Shown here piece by piece: positions 22,515 to 34,081 of a stretch of 64,000 nucleotides of DNA. The stretch is taken from NCBI GenBank assembly GCA_963971285.1, contig OZ020260.1:15038798-15102797 (forward strand), read 5' to 3'. Numbering within the stretch: position 1 is the first letter of the stretch; every line of letters starts with the position of its first letter. The position numbers were made by a program, and so were the translations under genes. Below the pieces are notes generated by a model. The model made no database searches. It saw only the letters and a list, made by a program, of their open reading frames with translations, and was not told the DNA's origin. This DNA is from Astropecten irregularis. Taxonomy: Eukaryota; Echinodermata; Asteroidea; Paxillosida; Astropectinidae.

Positions 22515-24758
22515 AAGTACAATTCTCCCCTGTGCAGATGTTGTATTGATGATGTCATCATGTGCTTTTGCAGCTTCTTGTAGAGGGTATTCCTTACCCA
22601 CATGTGGTTTCAACCAGCCACTCTCCATACCAGCCTTAATAGCCGCTGCTGTTTCCTTGGCATCAGTCTGAATCAACAAAATATACATCAAAGTACATTT
22701 ATAAATATGCTGTAAATGCAAAGATTGATTCATTTTGCCCCCCATTATCCTATTCAAGGATCCACAAAGTTTCTATTTGATAGGAATAGATCTTCTCAAC
22801 CAGCTTTCCACAATTTGAGTGGTACTGGGCTTTTGTATTTTTGTTTTCTTCAAGGAGGAGAAAAGCAACCAAATCCCCAGATGATTGAGTATTCAACTTC
22901 AAAAGTAGATAATGTTCATGGCAAGGGATGTACTGTGCACCTTGCTATTGGTTCAATGCAGTTTAATATTAGTTTCTCACCTCAGTTATTCCTCCACCAA
23001 AGACACCAACAATGGACGATTCTTTAGCCATTGTCAAGCGAGGGTTGATCTCAATATTTCCACGATTTCCAACAACCTGCATAGGCAAATGAATTTGAGG
23101 TTTTTGTAGAATGTTGGACAACATACATGCAATCAACACACTGAAACAAGGCAATGAATCTCTTGGTTTCAAACAACTAAACCTAACAATTTATAGATGT
23201 ATTAATCTAATTTCAATTACAAACATATATTTACTTTAAAGTTAAAGCTATGAAAATCCATCTGAAATGGAACCACAAACAATGAAGAAAGATCTTGCAT
23301 TTTTCAAGAGCGAGTTAACCATAAAAGGTTTTGACCTCAATTAACTTACAGCCACTGTTCCTCCTGGTGCCAGGATTTCTAAGTCTTTTTGTAAATTAAC
23401 ATTAGCAAGCATCTCAATCACTACGTCTACACCTCGTCCTCCTGTAGCTTCCTAGGAAACAAATGAAACAAATTTAAACATTTTAAATACTGGAATGCTT
23501 AGACTCTAATTGGCAGTGTAATCAATCTGGTGGATATTGGTTAATGTGGATCATGATTTGGATATTCTGCACACAACAAAAGTCTCCATGTAATATTTGT
23601 GCGAAAAAAAGATAATTGATTTACCATAATTTTATCTGTGTATCCAGCTTGTCTGTGATTGAAGACGTGATGAGCACCAATCCCACTGACGAGTTTCATA
23701 CCTTCTTCAGATCCTGCTGTACCCAAAACTGTCATACCGTAAGCACGGGCAAACTGTACCGATGCAACACCAACCTGCCAAACAATAATAGTCACCAGAG
23801 ATATCAATACTCTTGAATAATCAAAACAAAGTAGAAAAATTCCATGTTTTTGTCTTGTTTCTTCAATGCATGCTTGTCATAGTAGAAGCCAGGTTCATAA
23901 ACAGATACTGTGATTATGAGCTTACCGTCCCACTTGCTCCGTGTACCAATACTGTCATAGCTGATCTTGCATGGGCGCGATGTATCAGTGCCCGATATGC
24001 TGTAAAGTAGGGAATTCCTAAAGCTGCACCTTGCTTAAAATCAAGCTTGTCATCCAAGCCATAGACACATGAACTATTGGCCACTGTGTACTCTGCATAG
24101 GTACCGGTTATTGTACCTTTGGTAAAAACTCTGTCACCAACCTGGATGTCAGAAAAACACATATAGATATTGGAATACTGAAACACACATGTTTTACAGT
24201 AGAACATGCCTATCATGTTTGGGCTTTTCATGAAGTTCATCTGAGCTGCCAAAGGGTTGCATCTCCACAATGCTCATCTCTTTCTAGTGAAAGATATGAA
24301 AGTGACACTAATCATTTCTAATGCACACTGAAACTAGTGACCATAATAATCCGATATATAATGAATCATTGACCATTCACCTTAACATTAGTGACTCCTG
24401 GTCCCACATCTTGTACGATCCCAGCGCCATCATTCCCAGGAGTCCATGGTAAGGAAGGTAGCTTTGCATATACACCTGCTCGGAGATACGTCTCAACTGG
24501 ATTCACTCCTGCAGCTTGCACTTTGATAAGCACCTGTAATTTAAATGGAGTAAATTTTAGTTGGCTTTGCACTTTTGTAGAAACTCTATGGAAATATAAA
24601 TAAAAACATTTAAAGCTACAACTTTTGTTTACCTGACCCACTGATGGTTTAGGTATCGGAACATCAGTCTGAAGTTGTAGTACTTCTGGAGCACCGAATT
24701 GGCTGACACGAATCGCTTTCATCATTGATCGAATGGCTGCAGCTGCTTTAACAGACAT
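22506..24758 (-). CDS. CRYZ: Quinone oxidoreductase / zeta-crystallin
   Basis: NADPH-dependent quinone reductase of the MDR superfamily, 334 residues in seven exons (in coding order): 24633-24758, 24381-24533, 23926-24141, 23625-23774, 23350-23451, 22981-23076, 22506-22667. Every exon is a multiple of three, so all introns are phase 0. Diagnostic blocks: [10 protein letters not shown] with the active-site Tyr region, [34 protein letters not shown], the Rossmann loop [18 protein letters not shown] (human has GGVG), [21 protein letters not shown] and GWLKP. Length is close to the 329 residues of the human enzyme. Structural zinc-binding cysteines are absent, as expected for this branch. The N terminus is Ala-rich and could be a weak organelle signal, though the family is usually cytosolic. 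It is tail-to-tail with the USP gene. Confidence 0.96.
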
Positions 24759-27059
24759 CTACTGACGATAAGTGAAAAGCACTAACTTAGCTGATAACCT
24801 TGATCAATTACTTGGCCTCGATGAATAATACAAGTCGAGGCTTTTCAGTGGAGCTATAACTTGGCGTAAAAAGGTGCAACGTACGTACACTTCTTTGGTT
24901 TGTTAGATCATGCTAGAGCTATGAAGTCGAAGAGTTGCAAGAACATCATTTGCAGTTAACGTACATTGCAGAGTGCAGGCTATGTATGGCATTTTGTCAA
25001 TAACAAACGACCTTCGCATAGACGAAGATAACACACCCCCACGTGTTTCGATTTGTATGGCGCCCTCAATTTGTGAAAACACCTTGGCACGTGCACACTG
25101 TACTGAATATCACGGGGTATCGATAGCGAGGAATTGGAACTGTGTAGAATATTTAACGGTTTCAAAGAATCGATTCTTTCTGTGGAGGTAAAATGGCATG
25201 ATGGTGAAATCGACAAACCCAAATTAAAGTTCGCCTAAATTCAAGTTTATCAGCTAATTTCAAAATAATAGATTTCACTGTATAGCAGGTAAGTATTTAT
25301 TGATTTTAGAATATTCATGACTTGTCCGATTTTTATAAAAGTAGATGGATAAAAGTACAAAAATTGCTTTACAATTTTCTAATGTGTGTTTGCCCATTAT
25401 TCGGACACAAAACTCGTGCTTTTTCTGAGTAGGCCTATTTCTGAGTACTTTTCTTATTTGCTTCACCTTTTGATCAAGGTATTAATTTGGTGGAATAAAA
25501 CCCAGGAAACTCCTACCGACAACCAGCACTTTTTTCATCCGAAATGAATTATTTTTGTCAGTATTCACATGGAGGTAGGTTCCTACCTCCACACAGCGAA
25601 AAATCCCTTACACGAATTGGCACGAAACGGCCGCAAGAGGGCGTCACGATCATCTCATTATGTGACGTCATTGCACTGACCAAAAATGGAAGTTTTCATG
25701 AATGAAACTGACGCGCATGGGCACATACTCAGCGATGCCCACTCTAACCATAGTTACTTCGACAGACCTGGCCACGATCTTTCGAATGGTACCAAAAACA
25801 TACAAATTTGTACATTTCTTCGACCTTTTGACCATTTTTGGTGGTGTCACCCGACGTTCGAGAACTCACGGACACCGCGATCATATTTGAACTTTGGTGA
25901 GCTGTATTTTTGTTGTCATTTTACCGCGAAACCGCGCCACCGTCTAAGTGTGATTGTTGGGTCATTGAATATTCATATAACGTGTGTTGGGTCTATTGGT
26001 TGTGTATGCTGAGAGCGCCACATGAATATGCATAGAATTGCATGGTCACCCGGAGATGTCGTACGGCCGACTGTTGATCGTTGCGTAGTCGTACACCGCG
26101 TGTGTTTGCATAGGCACATCGCGTGATGCGTGCTCCGTACGTGCCTGCAACTGCCCTGCGTGCGTGCGTAACGAGTTGGGCCAGCACATGGTTTCCGTGA
26201 CGTCACGAGCACGGCCTCGCGCGTTGACCAATCAGCGCGGCGCTTTTCACACACGGCACTGTTTCCATCCGTGTTACAGTACATATGGGGAATTTTTCGC
26301 TGTGCTCCATACAATTTAGATGTGTTGAAAAACACGGGCAATGTTTGATCATTGATGGAGAATTTACTTTTTTAGTGAATAAAAAAAGTTATTTAGCTGA
26401 TACTGGGTGAAATCTTGTAAAGTTTGGGACCCTCAGACTTTGTTTTTATCACTACATACACAGCATGCGCAACGCAATGTGTTCACGGTCGTTCGGGCGT
26501 GTTGTAAAAACACAGGCATGACAGGAGGGTTCCGAACTTTACAATCGCCCGATTAGTCTGTGATAGTGATACCAAACTTTATTTAGGGATATCCTATTTA
26601 TTGACATCATGGTTTACTAATTTGTTTAGATAAATCAAATGTTAAAGTTTCAAAGATTTTCACCCACATTTTTTGAAGCCATGTAGGCGAAATCCAATGT
26701 TGAGACATTCCCAATGAACTTGTTACATGTGTATGTTGATGTCCATAGTCATGTGCATTTGACCTTGCTTAATAATAAGACAAATGGCATTGCATTTGTT
26801 TGCAATGTGTTGTACATATGACGGCTGTTGCATGCTTCTGCAGTTTGGATCCATTGGATGCCAGTCACATTTGCTGGGTAAACCTAGTCTAGCACCCCAA
26901 CTGCGGAAGTATGAAACAGTCATCATATGTCAAACACGTTATGCTCCCATGCAATAATGTCATTTAGTGAAGTCAGTAGGACAGACATTGCCATTTGAAG
27001 TGCGCCGAGAATATCGCAATGGGGAATTAATGCATACCTTTTATTTACCTTATTTCCAG
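24759..27059. promoter_or_regulatory. Divergent CRYZ / CSNK2B promoter region
   Basis: This 2.3-kb interval separates two head-to-head genes. A perfect donor (TAGCAG then GTAAGT, GT at 25289-25290) could end an untranslated first exon of CSNK2B, joined to the acceptor before 27060; that would put the two starts only a few hundred bases apart. Perfect CRE palindromes TGACGTCA occur at 25663-25670 and 26198-26205, with CCAAT at 26228-26232 inside a locally GC- and CpG-rich block (about 26040-26260), an alternative promoter. A hairpin of 10-bp arms lies at 25570-25591. The open frame 25686-26012 has no recognisable motif. Confidence 0.45.
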
Positions 27060-27079
27060 GAACTTAAATCTCCCTAACC

Positions 27080-29218
27080 ATGAGTAGCTCAGAGGAAGTG
27101 TCATGGATCTCGTGGTTCTGTGGCCTTCGAGGCAATGAATTTTTTTGTGAGGTAGGTCATAGGTTGTTGTTTCATTTTACCATTCCAAATTGAATTATAC
27201 GGTTCAACACTTCAACAAACATTGTTGAATTAAAAAACATTCTAATGTTACTTTCTGAAATAATGTACACAGTTTTATGACTCACAATCCTACCAGCTTT
27301 TATAGTGAGTCTAAGGTGTAGTATGTATGTGGTGTTAATTTACCATGCACGGATGTTACTTTAGTGTCACTGTTCCTGCACTGCCTGAACGATATTAGCA
27401 GTATTTGAATGTGGTGCTATTTTGTCCAATGCCAACCAAATTAGAGTTAAGTAGTTATGAGTATCAATGGATACAAATTTCAGGAGTTGATTGATGACAA
27501 AGGAAAGGAGGGGGAAAGGGCTGTTGACAAAGTGTGATTTTGGAGATGCATACATGCATTGGCAGTTTTCTGGTAGGCATGTGAGTGACATTTTGTTTGA
27601 TTAATTATTCAATTAACTAATTGATAAAATTGATTAATTGACAGGTTGATGAGGATTATATCCAGGACAAGTTCAACTTGACAGGTCTTAATGAACAGGT
27701 TCCCCACTACAGACAAGCATTAGACATGATTCTTGATCTTGAACCAGGTAAGACTTACTGAGTATTGTCATTAAACTGCAAAATGCCCGGTGTTATGCTT
27801 GTTTCAGTGGGAATATTCTGAGAAGAGGCTTTTTCAATCCAAAGCTTTGTAATGGCTTGCAAACCACTATATGTGTTCTTTGTTTTGTAATGTAATAATT
27901 TGATATTGATTTTTATTAGATGATGAACTGGAAGAGAATCCTAATCAAAGTGATTTGATAGAACAAGCAGCAGAGATGTTATATGGCTTAATACATGCAC
28001 GTTTTATCATGACAAACAGAGGCATTGCATTAATGGTAGGTGGACTTTAAAACATGATATTTATCGTAAGATATTCATTTCATTACGGAGGATTGAATAG
28101 ACAGTATCTTTTCTGTGGAATGGAATTTACTATTCAATTATGAGAGATGATAAGTGAATCCTTTGTAATAATTACCAATTTATTGTGGCTGTCTTATTGG
28201 TTAACATTCCCCCGCCTTAAGTTAGTTACATTACTTTATCTAATAACATTATGTTTGCAGGCAAGGATATTTGTTTTCATTGGTTCATTGATTAAAGATA
28301 TTGTTGATTATTTGTTTATATTTTCTGCAGCTTGAGAAATATCAGCAAGGTGACTTTGGTCATTGTCCCAGAGTGTACTGTGAAAATCAGCTAGTACTGC
28401 CTATAGGTAAGCTCTTACTCTCCAAGCATGTACATGTGCATTTCAAACTCCACATGTTTATGCATTTGTCTTCCGTTACACATCACTGAATTATATATTG
28501 ATGATCATCAATATTATCCATCACACATTGTTCAAGTCTTTTTAAATGATACATTAAATTGTTGCCAGCTTTTGTAGGCTTAACACACGCTGAAGGTCAC
28601 ATGATAAGTCACATGATCTAGATTAAACCAATGATGTTTATTCATTTCTCCGCAGGATTGTCTGATGTTCCAGGTGAGGCAATGGTTAAATTGTATTGCC
28701 CAAAATGTCAGGATGTATACACACCAAAGTCATCAAGACACCACCATACAGACGGTGCCTACTTTGGAACTGGTTTCCCTCACATGTTCTTTATGGTTCA
28801 TCCAGAATACAGGCCAAAACGCCCTCCAAATCAGTTTGTCCCAAGGTAAGTTTGATGTCTGTTTAAGAATGCTTGTCTGTATGTTTGTCTATGTGTTTGT
28901 CTACATGATAGTACATTTGATACTGATTGTTGTTATGGCTAATTTTTGCTCTTCTCACCTTGATGTCCTCCCCTAGCCTTGGGTTTTATCATTTAAATTT
29001 TGATAAGAATGTTGCTGAAGTTATTGGTTAATACTATACAAACTTCCCATAATTGGTTGGAAATGTTGACAAGTTGTTTTGATGTTTGTTTGTTTGTTGA
29101 CAGATTGTATGGCTTCAAGATTCACCCTACAGCATATGAGATACAACTGCAAGCTGCAGCAGCACGTAGTCGCTCAGCTTCTTCCCGTCCACGTTCAGCC
29201 AAACCACCTTATAAGTAA
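27080..29218 (+). CDS. CSNK2B: Casein kinase 2 regulatory subunit beta
   Basis: The regulatory subunit that dimerises and holds two catalytic alpha subunits in the CK2 tetramer. Coding exons: 27080-27151, 27645-27747, 27920-28035, 28331-28406, 28656-28845, 29104-29218 (223 residues). The start MSSSEEVSW is the family's autophosphorylation site. The acidic loop ([16 protein letters not shown]) and both zinc CxxxxC/CxxC pairs ([17 protein letters not shown]) that form the dimer interface are intact, as is the alpha-binding C-terminal segment ([17 protein letters not shown]). The gene is oddly different only at the end: after EIQLQAAA the usual short tail is replaced by a Ser/Arg/Pro-rich tail ([18 protein letters not shown]), making it about 8 residues longer than the 215-residue vertebrate protein. 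An acceptor at 27058-27059 shows there is an upstream untranslated exon. Confidence 0.98.
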
Positions 29219-32200
29219 CCCAGCCCTGCCCCAAGACTACCACAGCAACCAAACCATAGTTCTATAAGCCATCATACCCTAAGCATTGTGACCATGACAC
29301 ATCCTGTAAAACCTCAACCTGATATGATCACAGCGGGTTTTGTTCTGTCAACTGTCACAATTCTTGGCTAACATTCTTGAGGTTAGATGCAGAATCTAAT
29401 CTACAGTTGCAAGAATGAAAGATAATGGTCAAAGCTTCTGTTTTTATTATTTTGTGTGTGCAGATTGTTGCAGTTAATTGTATAGTCTCAAGAATTCAGA
29501 ATCTTTCCCTAAAGCTGTGAAAGATTCTGTGCAGGTTTCAACGGTAAAGGATCTTTTACTTATTCTGTAAAGATTTTTAGTTTATTTAACTACCATTGCA
29601 AGGTGTGTTGAATCCATTTCAGGTTTATATTCTTTTAAATTTTTCTGAAATCTTTATATTTCCCCCTTTCAGAGAGATTTGGAGATGGGATACAAAATCC
29701 GACTAAAAAGAAAATGAGGAGAGAGTGTCTTAAGCCATTGCATAAGATGTTGTATTTAGAACAACTTTTGGAACATTTGAAAGCAAATCTACAAACCATA
29801 TGCATGGGATGAAGGGAGTGTAACTGGCCATACATACACAGTTGCACACCATTGAATGATCATTCGGTTCACCATTGCATGCATATTTACCATTGCATAA
29901 TTATGGTCATCTCCTGACACCCTCTCTCGGCAAGTAACTAACTCTTGATTGGAATGTGTGAAAACAGTGGCATATTCTCACAGATTCAACAGAGGTATAG
30001 CTGTAAATTGTTTGTAGCTAGCAGTGATACTTTTTGCAACTCAAATATTGTATATGTTCTAAAAATAGAACATATTGTGTATAAACATTTCTTTTACTGT
30101 TGATATTCCACTGATAATACTTAGGTAATTTAGGTAATTATTGCACCTTGCACACAGTGGAATATAAATGAATAATGTGGAAATAATCCCAGCTACTGCA
30201 CCATGAAGGTAAGGCTTTTGGGTATTTAAGTCATTTACTTTACATCAATTTAATATTTTGCCATTCAAGTCTAAGAATGGTCGAAATAAGCAGCATTAGA
30301 TGGTGGGGGATCGTGGAAAGTTGCTAAGCAAATTGCTAAGGTGTTGATGAACTTAAGGGAAGTGAGTAACAACTTGAACGTTGGAATGCTTTATATCATT
30401 AACAGGTTTTTGTGTATTTATTTGCAGAAAGAATGCACATGCAGAGAGAAAGGAACTCTGCATGTTTCCTTGTAACATACATTATAGGAGTTTGACACTT
30501 TCTTATCGGTTTGTATTAGTGCTGGGTTGTAGACATTACATTTGTGTATGCTCTTTGTGTCATTGAAACTGCAACTGAACAATCTTGAGGAGTTCACAGT
30601 ACATGTACATGCCCAAGGAAAAAATAACAATTGAAAACATCTATCCATAATTGTTGTCTATTTTCTTGAAATAATCAGTTTTGCTTGAATACCAAGTGTA
30701 TCTAAGCACACTTGCCAAGACATCAGTAGCTGTTTTATTGTGAGAAACCTTTTTAAGTTTTGCAGCCCGAGATGAATTGTAACTGGAAGAGTTTTATGAA
30801 CCCATCAAGGGGAACTTAAGTATTCAGTACACTCGGAGCTGAATGGTTTCATTTCGTGTGCAGGGTACCAGTGAAATCAGCCCGAGTATAACGTGACCAA
30901 CTGACCATAGAGGTACATTTGATTTAAAATGTACCAATACTCTACTTGCACGACAGTCAGATTTCCTGTGCTCATGGATTAGGGGAGTAATCCCTCACTT
31001 TAAAAAAGATCTTCGAATTCATAGAAAGCAGTTAAGTAATTACAATCATCCACTCTTTATACTTAAGTACTTACAAGCACTGCATGAAATAACATAATAA
31101 AATATGTAAGTGTGTAGTTATTGTATGATGCTGTGCAGTTATGTTATTTCTGGTGGTTTGGAAATGAATGAATACAAATGTGTATTCCTACAAACTATGT
31201 GTTTACATGTGTTGTACATTCATTGTGTGAAGTAAATGATAAAGTATTCAAAGTTTACAAGTAAAGGACAAATTTGGTACATTGTCATTCATCTGGTGAT
31301 TGAGTGAATATGTTATGCATTGATGCTACTTTTTAAGTAAAATTCGGTCTAGTCCATCATGAGGAACAATTATCACGGTGCAGTTATGCAAGAGCCAAAC
31401 CAGCTACAAGATACTTATCACTTTTGTGGAATTGTGAGAAACTCAGAATCACCCAATGCAACCACAAGACTAGTACCACACAAATCCTGTAAAGATCTTA
31501 ACCACCAGAGGATTTGATTGTACATCAGAACACTGGACACTAATGTTAGGCATGTCTGTACAACTTCAATTCTATAGGTAAGTGTAAATATGATTCAAGG
31601 TAATGTTGATTTTGGATTGAATTGTTTCCTTCTAAACACTGGTTTGATTTCTTGCAGTCTGTAATAAATTATAAAAATTCCATTTTGAAATGGGTAAAAG
31701 GCAGACAAAAGATGTACTCGGCAATGAAAATCCTTTTATTGAGCAAGCATGTTACATTAGTACACTCAATTGCAATATGCTTTAAAGCTATTACAGATTG
31801 ACATATTAAAGACTAATAATGCTGCTATCTTTATAGAAATTCACTTCGCGTTTCTACATTGAAGTATAAGAAAAGAACAATTACATGATTGTACATGTAT
31901 ATTGAAAGCACAACAGACACAGCTGCAGCTTTAACAATCTTCACAGAATGAGGTATATGCATTCCTGTTTTCTCTCATTTTTGTTCCATTTGTTGAAAAC
32001 CTACTTTATTCTTCTGATGCTTCATACAAGTATAAAATCTCCTTGTTCAGGGAGACAGCATATAGAATATACATACAGTAATACATTTATATTATTATGT
32101 TAACACAATAACAGGACTTGAAATGTCTAGAATGGGATTCATCAAATTATGGAGCCTTCCAGACCTTCCATCTTTGATCAGAGTCTGTGCCGGTCTGCAC

Positions 32201-33006
32201 CCATTTAACCCATAAACAGCCACAAGTACTACACATAAGCAAGGATACAGCATTTGGCCTTTGGCAAGGAAAGAAGGAAATATAAAGAATCATTTTTAAT
32301 GAAATCAATTTCCATCATTCGTCTAACAAAGTTTTCAGCATTTTTTTTCTCCTGGAATGATATTCAAACAAATGTAGCCTGTTTTGACTAATGACATTAA
32401 GGACAAACCTTTTGCACCAATGTTTTCATTTATTAGGTGCACACAGTGCCACATATAATTCAAAAACTGAACAGAATTTTAATTCTTGTAAGTACAAAGC
32501 AACCAATACACAGCACTGGCATTCTAGCTACATAAAACTCAAATATTAATCTAATATTTGTAATTGGATACAGTCTTATCATTTGATGTGGACACTGGAC
32601 ATACACTCAAGCCAAACATGGAGCTACCTAGCCCACTACTCCCAATGTATAGATCGGTAGAGATACATGTACAAATACAGTAGAATTGAAGACAGTGATT
32701 ACTTTTAAATTTAGCTATAGGTGAAGACAATATGAAGTTCCTTGTCAAGAGATGTCATTATGCGATATATAATTACTCTCCATTTTTGCTTCATGCATGT
32801 ACAACTACAACAACAAAACTTGAATGCAAAGCATTGTGATTGATGCCCAATTTTATTAAATTCAGCAAAGCAAACTGAGTTTACTGCAAGAAAATCCCAA
32901 TGTTCTTAGGATATTTGAAAGAGCAACAAGGCAATTACCCCTGTAAAACCACAAATAAATTCTAATCTCTATAAGATTAAGATATTAATTGAAACTTTCT
33001 CTAGTT
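29219..33006. other. CSNK2B and PIN1 3' UTRs / intergenic
   Basis: AT-rich sequence between two convergent genes, with no conserved frame. AATAAA near 31663 is one candidate end for CSNK2B. On the minus strand, AATAAA (TTTATT at 32852-32857) fits the end of PIN1. No RNA gene or large repeat was recognised. Confidence 0.45.
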
Positions 33007-34081
33007 TTACTGAGTCCTCATTATAATGTGAACGCCTGACTCAGTGTCAACAATTCCACTGATCTCTCCAATTTTAAGCTTGAAAGATGCTTCTTCGAAT
33101 GGTTTTTGCATCTGTCCTGGACCAAAGAATCCAAGATCTCCACCTTTCTTGGCTGAACTACAATCACTCTCTTTTGAAGCCAGAGTTGCAAAGGCTTCCG
33201 GGTCATTCATGATGATTTCCCTGAATCCTGTGGAGCAGATATGTAAAATTTTAGTCCAGTTAGTTACTGGAAATGATTTCAATATTATTCCATTAGAGGG
33301 TGTTTTTTTGACAATTCCCAAAGTCATGATCATTCAAGATGGTTTTTGATTATCTTCCAAGAGTATTTAAGGAAAAATATATATCTATGCCAAAGATTGT
33401 GACAAACCTTTAAGCATTTCAATTGCTTCTTCCTTGGGGCGAGTTATATTCTCTTGTTTCCATGATGATGGTCTTCTAGAACCACTGTGCTTGACAAGGA
33501 GATGTGAGCATCTTACTACCTTGGTTGCTGCAGCCATTGGCTTATCCCACTGGCTTTCCTTGGTGACTATGTTCAGGTAATATTTGCGTCCTGAAATGAA
33601 AACAATACAAATCATCTCATGAGTTATTTATTTGTTTACAAATGCAACTTTTGTTACATACATTTAATTATGGTACATGCATTATGTACGTGTGCTACAC
33701 TACAGTGACAGTCACATTGTTGTGTGTGACCATGGAGATATTTCCTTCCTCCATGGTGTGACACACGCGCACAGCAAATCATTCATCTCTTAAAATAAGA
33801 AAAATCTAAATTCTGTTCTTACAATAAGCAATATTTTGCAAAGCCTCACCAGGCACTTCAGTGTTACTTGTCTGCTGTATAATGTTACACACACATGTAT
33901 CCAATTGCATGCTTTGTTTACAAAATTATAAATCAATCACAACACTACAGTCGGTACAGAGTACAGTCTAACGTTTAGTCAGAGCCGCGCCGACAGTAAC
34001 CGACACTGAAATGAAATCCCTACCCCCTTGACTTTTGCTGTGATGTACCTCCCATCCTTCTGGTATATCGCTATCAGCCAT
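33007..34081 (-). CDS. PIN1: Peptidyl-prolyl isomerase PIN1
   Basis: Nuclear isomerase that binds and turns phospho-Ser/Thr-Pro bonds. Three exons: 34024-34081, 33408-33590, 33007-33227 (153 residues). A WW domain occupies residues 6-37 (W10, YY at 23-24, W34). A parvulin PPIase domain follows from about 46: phosphate-binding K53, R58, R59, catalytic C103 in [13 protein letters not shown], and H49 and H147, so all the residues known to matter in human PIN1 (K63, R68, R69, C113, H59, H157) are kept. The protein is 10 residues shorter than human, and nearly all of that is lost from the flexible Ser/Gly linker between the domains, here about MAAATKVV. Position 27 of the WW domain region reads LNIVTK rather than FNHITN. 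Head-to-head with EVI5. Confidence 0.96.
33721..33772. repeat. Inverted repeat in PIN1 intron 1
   Basis: ACCATGGAG and CTCCATGGT are separated by a short AT/TC-rich loop, with extra GTGT/ACAC pairing outside. A small hairpin with no protein or known RNA family behind it. Confidence 0.3.

Noticed and set aside
25686..26012. 108-codon open frame between CRYZ and CSNK2B
   Set aside because: No motif, overlaps opposite-strand frames in a GC-rich promoter-like block, and has no splice support.
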